Shown here: piece by piece, positions 38,147 through 46,174 of the stretch
Numbering within the stretch: position 1 is the stretch's first letter
How the letters are laid out: each line of letters starts with the position of its first letter
Origin: Parashewanella tropica
Lineage (GTDB): Bacteria; Pseudomonadota; Gammaproteobacteria; Enterobacterales; Shewanellaceae
Direction of reading: 5' to 3'
Length of the DNA stretch: 64,000 nucleotides
Assembly (NCBI RefSeq): GCF_004358445.1
Contig: NZ_CP037951.1
Coordinates: 2,467,501-2,531,500 of the forward strand
Notes under the pieces: generated by a model
Databases searched by the model: none
The model's input: the letters and a program-made list of their open reading frames with translations, nothing else
Told to the model about the DNA's origin: nothing
Translations under genes and position numbers: made by a program

Positions 38147-40921
38147 TTAAAATTTGTAGCTAACACCTAGGTTTATCTTACGGCCTGTCTGACCAAGCGA
38201 TAATGGGCGTGTGCCATTCGCTGGTGAGTCAACAGCTGTTACATAACGCTTTTCTTGTTCGTCAGTTAGATTAACCACTTCAAAGAAACCTGTTAGACCA
38301 TCTGCAAATTCATAACTAACGGATAAGTCAAACTGTCCATAGGCATTAGCATACAATTGGCTAGCCCCGAATACATCAGTTGGGTCGATTAGGAAATCGT
38401 CTCTCCAAGAGTAAGCCAAACGTGCTTGTAGTGCGTCTTTATCATAGTAAAGTGCGGTATTGATACTGGTATCTGATACGCCAGGGAATGGTACCTTGTC
38501 ACCGTTATTCAACTTAAGATCTGCACTTACCTTAGTTAAGTTAACAATGGCACCTAAACCATCAAACGGCTCTGGCAAGAAAGTAAAGGCTTGGCTATAA
38601 CCGATTTCAAAGCCTTTAATTTTTGCATTACCTTGGTTATCAGGCTGTCTTACAGAGTTAAACTTAACACCTGCAATCGTTTCATCTTTGTTAACTGAAC
38701 CAACGATATAATCATCAATATCTTTATGGAATCCAGCAACAGTTATGGCGCTTGACTCGTTAAAGTACCACTCTAACCCAAGGTCAAAGTTATCAGCTAA
38801 ATACGGCTTAAGCTTGGGATTACCAAAACCAGCAATGCGCTGAGTAGCGTTTATGATTTTAAGAGAGGGGGCTAATTGCTCAAACTCTGGACGAGTTAAC
38901 GACTTAGAGTAAGAAAAACGAGCTAATAAATCTTCTGTAATATCCAATTTTACATTCATGCTAGGTAATACATTGGTATAGCTATTACTAAATGGAAAAT
39001 CTTCAACAGGACCAGATAAAACAGGAACATTAATTGAACCTTGCTGCTCAAGCGTTAATTTTTGAGACTGACCAGTTACATCAGTATTCGTACGAACCAC
39101 GCGAACACCTGCATTACCAGAAAGCTTCATATCACCAACATAGGTATTAACATTTAACTGAGCATAACCGGCCAAGGTTTCTTCTTCAGCCACAAAACTT
39201 TCAATTGAAAGTTTAGCAAGATCGATATCTTTGCCACGAGCCTTTAGAATTGCGTAATGATTAGGGAATAGTAATTGTGAAGGTGTCAAACCTGCTAAAT
39301 CACCATCTAAGAAATTACTTGGACCTCGCATTGTTGAGTTTGAAATGCTGGTTGCAAGCGCTGGATTTTTACGACCTCCGTCTTGTCCGAAGTAAACATC
39401 AAACTGTTTCTCACGAGAGCGCCAACGCACACCGACTTTAAATTCCGAAAAAATGTCACTGTCGAAACTATAAGTCGCATCAAATTTGAACGCATGCTCA
39501 CTATCGTTGTTCTTACGCTTTCTTAATTCTGTTTGCTGAACAGCATAATTTGCAGCATTAAGGAAAGCGGCATCCTTGGCATCAGGAGTGAAACTTACCG
39601 CGCCACCATGAGTAGAAGCGATACCTTTAATGGTACGAACAATATTCTTACCATCTTTATCTAATCCATCAACTAAAGAGATAACCGAACGACCAAAATC
39701 CAATTCGCCACTTGCATCGGCATAAGAATAATCGGCTTCAAATAACCAGTTATCTGTATTGTGTTGGAAATTCAAACCAAAGTTAACGCTTTTGTCTGAA
39801 CCCGAGCGAATATCAGTAAAACTCTCGATGTTAGCCGTTGTAGGGAAACGAGTTAATGTTCCGCTATTTACTTCAGGGTTACATGTGACACTTTTATCAG
39901 CATTTGGCTCAGTATTACAAAACTTAACACCAGCATGACTACCAGGAGCCAGAGAGTAAATCGCACCATATTGGTTAGAATCAATATCTCGTTTAGAAAC
40001 AAGCACATCGGCAATCAGCTGAGTATCCTCGCCTAATAACCACTGCAGCGTTCCATTAACCGTTGTACGTTTACGCTCTTCTGTAAAAGACTCTGGGTTA
40101 GCCGAAAATGGCAAGAAAGTTCCCTTTAAATCACCTTTTTTATCACCATTAGTGTCAATTGCAGGCGCTTTTAAATAACCAAAAGTATTCGCAATATCTT
40201 CACGAATAAAACGATCTGAGTAACTTACAGCCGCCATTGCACCAAAGGTTTCATCATCATTTACCCAACTATGTAAGCCACTAAATGAAGGTTTAGTCTT
40301 TTTGTTAAATTCACCGTACTGACCACGAACCGTTGCAGCAGTTGTTGTTCCAAGCTGAAGAGGACGTGCAGTTTTAATATTTACCACACCACCAATACCA
40401 CCTTCTACTTGAGAGGCAGAGCTTGTTTTATAAACTTCTAGCTTATTAATAACTTCGGCAGGTAGTACATCAAAGTTTGTCGCACGCCCTGTCGTACTTG
40501 CTGCACCACCGTTTAATGTAGAGTCAAACGATTCAGTACCACTGACCAAAGTACGCCCATTTACCGTACCACGAACAAAATCTGGGCCTAAACCACGAAT
40601 AGATACGAAGTCACCTTCACCTCTATCACGCTGAATCGCTACACCTGGCACACGTTGTAGGGCCTCTGCCACGTTGCGATCGGGTAATTTACCCACATCT
40701 TCAGCGGTAATGGCATCGACAAAATTATCATCAAACCTTTTAGTGTTCAGAGATTCAGCAACAGAGCCACGAATGCCTGAAACCACAATTTTTTCGATGT
40801 CTTCATTTTTCTTACTTTTGCTTGCTTCTTCTTCAGCTGCTTGGGCTGAAATCGATACGCTACTTGCAATAGCTGCGCAGATTACAGTCGAAAGCACTGA
40901 TCGGCTAAACTTTTTATTCAT
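38147..40921 (-). CDS. TonB-dependent outer-membrane receptor (carbohydrate type)
   Basis: 924 residues from ATG 40921, preceded by GGAAG. Signal peptide (ICAAIASSVSISAQA), plug domain (VPGVAIQRDRGEGDFVSIRGLGPDF) and beta-barrel ending in an aromatic residue (VSYKF). The RNVAEALQRVPGVAIQRD signature is that of the TonB-Xanth-Caul subgroup, which imports oligosaccharides in marine heterotrophs. Divergent from the second IclR gene. Confidence 0.93.
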   Translation of the reverse strand: MNKKFSRSVLSTVICAAIASSVSISAQAAEEEASKSKKNEDIEKIVVSGIRGSVAESLNTKRFDDNFVDAITAEDVGKLPDRNVAEALQRVPGVAIQRDRGEGDFVSIRGLGPDFVRGTVNGRTLVSGTESFDSTLNGGAASTTGRATNFDVLPAEVINKLEVYKTSSASQVEGGIGGVVNIKTARPLQLGTTTAATVRGQYGEFNKKTKPSFSGLHSWVNDDETFGAMAAVSYSDRFIREDIANTFGYLKAPAIDTNGDKKGDLKGTFLPFSANPESFTEERKRTTVNGTLQWLLGEDTQLIADVLVSKRDIDSNQYGAIYSLAPGSHAGVKFCNTEPNADKSVTCNPEVNSGTLTRFPTTANIESFTDIRSGSDKSVNFGLNFQHNTDNWLFEADYSYADASGELDFGRSVISLVDGLDKDGKNIVRTIKGIASTHGGAVSFTPDAKDAAFLNAANYAVQQTELRKRKNNDSEHAFKFDATYSFDSDIFSEFKVGVRWRSREKQFDVYFGQDGGRKNPALATSISNSTMRGPSNFLDGDLAGLTPSQLLFPNHYAILKARGKDIDLAKLSIESFVAEEETLAGYAQLNVNTYVGDMKLSGNAGVRVVRTNTDVTGQSQKLTLEQQGSINVPVLSGPVEDFPFSNSYTNVLPSMNVKLDITEDLLARFSYSKSLTRPEFEQLAPSLKIINATQRIAGFGNPKLKPYLADNFDLGLEWYFNESSAITVAGFHKDIDDYIVGSVNKDETIAGVKFNSVRQPDNQGNAKIKGFEIGYSQAFTFLPEPFDGLGAIVNLTKVSADLKLNNGDKVPFPGVSDTSINTALYYDKDALQARLAYSWRDDFLIDPTDVFGASQLYANAYGQFDLSVSYEFADGLTGFFEVVNLTDEQEKRYVTAVDSPANGTRPLSLGQTGRKINLGVSYKF

Positions 40922-41108
40922 TATTTTCTTCCATGGTTGTGACTGATTCAAATATTAAACACCAATTCAATTTTGAAACGACATGGCTTTTTTGACATTT
41001 AATTCACAAATAATCAAACATTGATTGACCATAAATCAAATTATTTCATATACACAATATACAAACTGTTTTATTTTATATGCGAAACATAAAATCATAA
41101 TCACACAC

Positions 41109-41124
41109 ACGTTAACGTTAACGT
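41109..41124. promoter_or_regulatory. 16-bp perfect palindrome, candidate operator
   Basis: ACGTTAACGTTAACGT is an exact palindrome 39 bases upstream of the iclR start and 188 bases upstream of the divergent receptor gene. A weaker dyad (ATTTTATATG / CATAAAAT) lies at 41073-41095. Either may be the IclR binding site; no binding data exist here. Confidence 0.5.
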
Positions 41125-41162
41125 AACATAAAAGTAATGAAATAAGAGGGAGCACAGAACGC

Positions 41163-41933
41163 ATGAACAAAAAGTATACGGCTCCTGCACTAGAAAAAGG
41201 GTTAGAGATAATAGAGCTGCTTTCAAGGTTCCCTAACGGTCTTAGCTTGACAGAAATATCAACTCGCCTAGCACGAACTAATGCTGAATTATTTCGGATG
41301 GTGTCGGTACTCAAGGAGCAGGGCTATATCGAATACGCACAGGAAGGGAAAATATATCGACTTTCACTCAAGCTATTTCGTTTATCACAAACAATATCAC
41401 CTATGAATCGACTGTTAGATATTGCCTTGCCTCAAATGACACTCCTTTCTAATCAATGTAAACACCCTTGCTATCTTGTATGTTACTCAGAGGGTTATGG
41501 AATTGTTACTGCTTACAGAGCTAGCGAAAAGAATGGTCATCAACTGACTTATAGCGTAGGAAGTAAACTGCCCCTTATAAATAGCTGCGGAGGACACGTG
41601 CTACTTTCTTTTGCTTCTTATAATAAACGTCAGTCTATGCTTGAATCCTTCAAAGCAAATAGTAAAGCAGATATTAACTTCCAAAAACTTCGTAAGCATA
41701 TTGAGAAAATAAAGTCACAAGGATATGAAGCAATGGAAAGCCCTGTCTTTTTAAGTGGGTTTGATATTGGTTTTCCAATTTTCAGTAGTGATGAAGAAGT
41801 GATCGCTGTTTTAGTGACATCCACTCTAACTTACAAAGATCCTGAAATGAACGCGAATTTAGATGAATTAAAAAGAAAAATAGAAATAGCAGCTGAAATA
41901 ATTACTAAAAATTATACCGAAGCATACAATTAA
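41163..41933 (+). CDS. IclR-family transcriptional regulator (island right edge)
   Basis: 256 residues. Winged helix-turn-helix (ALEKGLEIIELLSRF, LSLTEISTRLARTNAELFRMVSVL) and IclR effector domain (NSCGGHVLLSF). Paralogue of the regulator at 23182. A GGAG ribosome site precedes the ATG. Placed divergently to the TonB receptor, so autoregulation and control of that gene are likely. Confidence 0.9.
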   Translation: MNKKYTAPALEKGLEIIELLSRFPNGLSLTEISTRLARTNAELFRMVSVLKEQGYIEYAQEGKIYRLSLKLFRLSQTISPMNRLLDIALPQMTLLSNQCKHPCYLVCYSEGYGIVTAYRASEKNGHQLTYSVGSKLPLINSCGGHVLLSFASYNKRQSMLESFKANSKADINFQKLRKHIEKIKSQGYEAMESPVFLSGFDIGFPIFSSDEEVIAVLVTSTLTYKDPEMNANLDELKRKIEIAAEIITKNYTEAYN

Positions 41934-42094
41934 TACAAACCTGTATTCAAAATATCAAACCTCATTACGGCAGTTGAAGAATAAAACATCAGGCTGTCTT
42001 TCAATTCTTACTCAGTATTGCTTAACGCACCATCAGTAGCGATAATCAAACATTAATAGATGGGTATATAAATTATCAATAATAAAGGACATAC

Positions 42095-43510
42095 ATGAAC
42101 AATAACGAACAGCCAACTTTACTTTGGTATGACTTCGAGACGTTTGGTGCAAGTCCAGCCAAAGATCGTCCTTCTCAGTTTGCAGGCATTCGCACTGATT
42201 TTGATCTTAATATCATTGAAGAACCCATTAGCTTTTATTGCAAGCAATCTCCTGATTATTTGCCGCAACCTGAAGCCATTCTCGTCACCCATATCACTCC
42301 ACAAATCGCTAATACTCGCGGTATGCCGGAAGCGGAATTCATGGCTAGAATTCATCAGGTTTTCAGCCAACCGAATACCTGTGTTGTTGGGTATAACTCA
42401 TTACGATTTGATGATGAAGTCACTCGTTACGGGTTTTATCGTAATTTTATCGACCCATACGCTCGTGAGTGGCAAAACAATAATTCACGATGGGATATTA
42501 TCGATCTCGTCCGAGCCTGCTATGCCCTGCGTCCTGATGGAATTAATTGGCCTGAAAATGAAGATGGTAGTCCTAGCTTCAAATTAGAACGCTTGACAGT
42601 CGCTAATGGCCTTGCACACGAAAATGCACATGATGCGGTATCTGATGTAAAAGCAACGATTGCTTTAGCTAAGTTAATAAAAGAAAAGCAACCCAAGCTT
42701 TACGAATATTATTTTAATTTAAGGCGTAAACAAGCGGTAAATGATCTAATTGACGTGGTGAACATACAACCGTTATTACATGTTTCATCAAAAATTCCTG
42801 CTATAAATGGTTGCGCGACATTAATCGCGCCAGTGATCCATCACCCAAGTAATAAAAACAGCATTGTTTGTGTCAATCTCGCAATGGATCTCTCCCCACT
42901 ATTTGACTTAAGTGTTGAAGAAATCAAGCAACGAATGTTCACCAAAAGACAAGATCTTGCACCTGATGAACTGCCCGTACCTCTTAAAGAAATCCACGTA
43001 AATAAATGTCCTTTCATCACCACTGCAAAAGCATTAACGGATAGTCACGCTCAGCGACTCGATTTCGACTTAGAATTTGCGAGGGAGCAATATAAACGCC
43101 TAAAGCAATCAAAAGACATTCGACGCAAGCTTACTGAGTTATTTAGTCTAGAAGACGACCGCCCAAGCACTTCTGATCCTGATCGAATGCTTTATTCTGG
43201 TGGCTTTTTCAGTCATGCTGATAAAAACAAAATTGCTATGGTTCAGCAAACTAAACCTGAAAATTTAGCCGCGCTAGAGCTTCATTTTGAAGACGAGCGT
43301 TTACCTGAAATGCTATTTCGTTACCGTGCGAGAAACTATCCAGAAACGCTTTCAGTTGCTGAAAGTGAGCAATGGCGTGATTTCTGCCAAGAAAGGTTAA
43401 ATGATCCTGAATACATAGTTCGCTTAGAAAACCTGCTACATGAAACGTCAGACGACGAACAAAAGCAGAAATTGCTTCAAGCGCTTTGTAAATATTTACA
43501 ATCACTATAA
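42095..43510 (+). CDS. sbcB: exodeoxyribonuclease I
   Basis: 471 residues, the usual length. DEDDh nuclease motifs: WYDFETFG (Asp13, Glu15) at the start, GYNSLRFDDE, and HDAVSDVKAT late in the domain; SH3-like and C-terminal domains follow. It degrades single-stranded DNA 3' to 5' in recombination and mismatch repair. An AAAGGACATAC ribosome site sits before the ATG. Confidence 0.93.
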   Translation: MNNNEQPTLLWYDFETFGASPAKDRPSQFAGIRTDFDLNIIEEPISFYCKQSPDYLPQPEAILVTHITPQIANTRGMPEAEFMARIHQVFSQPNTCVVGYNSLRFDDEVTRYGFYRNFIDPYAREWQNNNSRWDIIDLVRACYALRPDGINWPENEDGSPSFKLERLTVANGLAHENAHDAVSDVKATIALAKLIKEKQPKLYEYYFNLRRKQAVNDLIDVVNIQPLLHVSSKIPAINGCATLIAPVIHHPSNKNSIVCVNLAMDLSPLFDLSVEEIKQRMFTKRQDLAPDELPVPLKEIHVNKCPFITTAKALTDSHAQRLDFDLEFAREQYKRLKQSKDIRRKLTELFSLEDDRPSTSDPDRMLYSGGFFSHADKNKIAMVQQTKPENLAALELHFEDERLPEMLFRYRARNYPETLSVAESEQWRDFCQERLNDPEYIVRLENLLHETSDDEQKQKLLQALCKYLQSL

Positions 43511-43533
43511 TTTTAATAAAAATGTAATAAATA

Positions 43534-43605
43534 TAGAATCTATTCAAAGAAATAGGTTCTAAATGAGAGTGTTGTCTCATTAAGTTCTAGATAAGTTATC
43601 TAGAA
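43534..43605 (+). promoter_or_regulatory. three consecutive dyads upstream of cdd
   Basis: An 11-bp stem with one G-U (43534-43561), ATGAGA/TCTCAT around six bases (43563-43580), and a 21-base palindrome TTCTAGATAA-G-TTATCTAGAA (43585-43605). The first may end the sbcB transcript; the last, 39 bases before ATG 43645, is a good operator candidate. Confidence 0.5.
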
Positions 43606-43644
43606 TCAAGAACTCAAAATAAGATATCAAATGAGGATACGGGA

Positions 43645-44535
43645 ATGCAGGATAGATTTGTACAGAGCATCGCCCAGCTACCACCTTTATTAGCGCAAGC
43701 ATTAGTGCCTGTTTTAAATGATAGTTTTTCTGGTCAGATTGAAGCTAAGCAAATCGAGCAATTGAAAAGGATGTCAGGTTTATCTGAAAATGAACTTATC
43801 TTTTCTCTACTGCCAGTTGCTGCGGCACTAGCTAAGCCGCCAATCAGCCAGTTTTACGTTGGTGCCATCGCTAAAGGGATCAGTGGCGATATATACATGG
43901 GGGCTAATTTAGAATTCCCTGGTGAAACACTGGGTCAAAGCGTTCATGCAGAGCAAAGTGCTATATCACATGCTTGGATGTCTAATGAAAAACAGATCAC
44001 AGATATTTTCATTAACTACAGCCCTTGTGGTCATTGTCGTCAATTTATCAATGAGCTAGTAAACAGCTCTAATATTCAGATACATTTACCAGAGCAAACG
44101 ACCCAACCATTGAGTCATTACCTTCCTTATGCGTTTGGTCCGAAGGATTTAAATGTTACTACACCACTACTCACTTCGGATGCCGTACAGCTAAAGCTAA
44201 TTAGTGAAGACCCATTGATCCTTGAAGCCACACATCAAGCCTCTAAAAGTTACTCTCCATATAGCAACAATCATGCAGCCGTTTCATTGGAACTCAGTGA
44301 TGGCAGTATCGTCTCTGGTCGTTATGCCGAAAACGCAGCGTTCAACCCTTCAATGCTGCCAATGCAAGTCGCTTTATGTGATTTAGTCAGAAAGAATAAA
44401 GACTTTTCCGAGATCAAACGTGCCGTTTTAGTAGAATCATCAGCGGGAAAAATCAGTCTAGCCAATGTATCGATGAATGCACTTCATGATGTCGCCAATA
44501 TCGAACTTGAACATTTAACGGTAGAGCCTGAATAA
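43645..44535 (+). CDS. cdd: cytidine deaminase
   Basis: 296 residues, homodimeric E. coli type. Zinc ligands and catalytic acid in VHAEQSA (H101, E103) and PCGHC (C128, C131), plus the second, non-catalytic core domain. It deaminates cytidine and deoxycytidine to uridines. It aligns without net gaps to the C-terminal 296 residues of the next gene at a constant DNA offset of 1,495 bases, so this is a tandem duplicate. Confidence 0.93.
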   Translation: MQDRFVQSIAQLPPLLAQALVPVLNDSFSGQIEAKQIEQLKRMSGLSENELIFSLLPVAAALAKPPISQFYVGAIAKGISGDIYMGANLEFPGETLGQSVHAEQSAISHAWMSNEKQITDIFINYSPCGHCRQFINELVNSSNIQIHLPEQTTQPLSHYLPYAFGPKDLNVTTPLLTSDAVQLKLISEDPLILEATHQASKSYSPYSNNHAAVSLELSDGSIVSGRYAENAAFNPSMLPMQVALCDLVRKNKDFSEIKRAVLVESSAGKISLANVSMNALHDVANIELEHLTVEPE

Positions 44536-44547
44536 CCACGAATGTTG

Positions 44548-44587
44548 ATAAGCGCAATTTCTCCTGTTATTGCGCTTATGGTTTTAA
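44548..44587 (+). terminator. hairpin terminator after cdd
   Basis: ATAAGCGCAAT and ATTGCGCTTAT form an 11-bp stem, followed by GGTTTT. A similar hairpin follows the duplicate gene, 1,499 bases downstream. Confidence 0.7.
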
Positions 44588-44677
44588 ATTCCCTCTTTAT
44601 TAAGTTTTATTCATCTTAATTGATCTTCGTCAACTTTCTCTTCAGTGTTACCGCAGTCATTCAAAATCTATATCACC

Positions 44678-46030
44678 ATGCTGCCAGAAACTGAATCATT
44701 TAGAGCCAGCGATTCTCATCCCGAATTAACTCCTGACTTATCAAGTAATAATGATATTTTCGGCTTGGTTTTAAACAAGGATAATGAAGCTTCTCAACTA
44801 GAACTTCAGATCCATCAGGTCAATTTAACTGGCTCCACGCAATTTCAGCATACCTGGTCAGTTCTTGAAGCATCACAATACTTATGCCTAACGGCTCAAG
44901 GCTCTTGCCTTCCGTTTACAATCTGCGTTTTTCATCAACAACAAACATCAACCTCTTTTGATGCTAGATTAACCCATTCAGAAAGCGACGGCTGGATGCT
45001 TACTCGAGGTGATGGAACACCAATCAAACAATATTTAGATGGTATTCACGAAGTATCTTTAAAAGTGAAGCGTACAGTTATTGATCTAGAGCTTGCATTA
45101 AATACGGCCACGAATTCTCTTCAACATTTGGTACATCAAACACAGGATAAATTCGCACAAAGCATCAGCAAACTACCACCACAACTCGGACTAGCATTAC
45201 TTCCAATTATTAATGAACGCTTTACAGGTCATATTACCGCTAAACAAATCAAGCATTTACAAACAGTATCAGGGCTTCCTGCAAATACCCTTATTTTTTC
45301 TATGCTCCCTATCGCTGAGATTTTCTCCCAAACACCAATAAGTAATTTCAAAGTGGGCGCAATTGTTAAAGGAATAAGTGGTGACATATACATGGGTGCT
45401 AACTTTGAATTTTCAAAAGCATCTCTCAGTCAAAGCATACACGCGGAGCAGAGTGCCATTAGTCACGCTTGGATGTTAGGTGAAAATCAAATTACGGATG
45501 TGTTTCTCAACTACCCCCCATGTGGACACTGTCGACAATTTATTAATGAAATGGCTAATGGTTCAAATGTTTTATTCCACCTACCTGAACAAAAGGTGAA
45601 TCCGCTTAGCTATTATTTACCTGACGCCTTTTCCCCAAGTCATTTGGGTATAACAATGCCATTGTTCTCATCCGAGGCAGTAAAACTCAAAATCGAAAAT
45701 AAAGACCCGTTAATAGCCGAAACTACTCTTCAAGCTTGTAAAAGTTATGCGCCTTATACTGGCTGTCATGCAGCGGTTTCACTAGAGCTTCATGATGATA
45801 AAGTAATTTATGGCCGCTATATTGAGAATGTCGCATTCAACCCATCTTTACCTCCAATGCAAGTCGCTTTATGTGGGTTAAAAAGAATGAATAAAGACTT
45901 TTCCGAGATCAAACGTGCCGTTTTAGTAGAATCATCAGCTGGAAAAATCAGTCTAGCCAATGTATCGATAAATGCACTTCATGATGTAGCCAATATCCAG
46001 CTTGAACATGTAACGGTAGAGCCTGAATAA
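44678..46030 (+). CDS. cytidine deaminase with a novel 154-residue N-terminal domain
   Basis: 450 residues from ATG 44678. An upstream in-frame GTG at 44645 is unlikely, because the ankyrin gene starts at the matching ATG with the same context (MLPETES versus MSAETQP). Residues 1-154 form a domain of unknown function: QLELQIHQV, FQHTWSV, FHQQ, DARLTHS-GW, TPIKQYL. Residues 155-450 are a complete cytidine deaminase with intact zinc motifs (H255, E257, C282, C285 by alignment). The same N-terminal domain opens the next gene. Targeting or regulatory function is inferred. Confidence 0.85.
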   Translation: MLPETESFRASDSHPELTPDLSSNNDIFGLVLNKDNEASQLELQIHQVNLTGSTQFQHTWSVLEASQYLCLTAQGSCLPFTICVFHQQQTSTSFDARLTHSESDGWMLTRGDGTPIKQYLDGIHEVSLKVKRTVIDLELALNTATNSLQHLVHQTQDKFAQSISKLPPQLGLALLPIINERFTGHITAKQIKHLQTVSGLPANTLIFSMLPIAEIFSQTPISNFKVGAIVKGISGDIYMGANFEFSKASLSQSIHAEQSAISHAWMLGENQITDVFLNYPPCGHCRQFINEMANGSNVLFHLPEQKVNPLSYYLPDAFSPSHLGITMPLFSSEAVKLKIENKDPLIAETTLQACKSYAPYTGCHAAVSLELHDDKVIYGRYIENVAFNPSLPPMQVALCGLKRMNKDFSEIKRAVLVESSAGKISLANVSINALHDVANIQLEHVTVEPE

Positions 46031-46048
46031 TTACGATTTTCTGAATTT

Positions 46049-46080
46049 AAGCGCAATTAACTAGATTGTGCTTTTCTCTT
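46049..46080 (+). terminator. hairpin terminator after the fused deaminase
   Basis: AAGCGCAAT and ATTGTGCTT pair (one G-U) across seven bases and run into TTCTCTT. It is the duplicate of the hairpin at 44548. Confidence 0.65.
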
Positions 46081-46174
46081 TATGATTAAACTCTAATTAA
46101 GCTTTTCTCATCTTTATTGATATTCAACTTGTTTCCCTCCAGTGTTGTTATAGCTATCAATAACCTATGTCATT

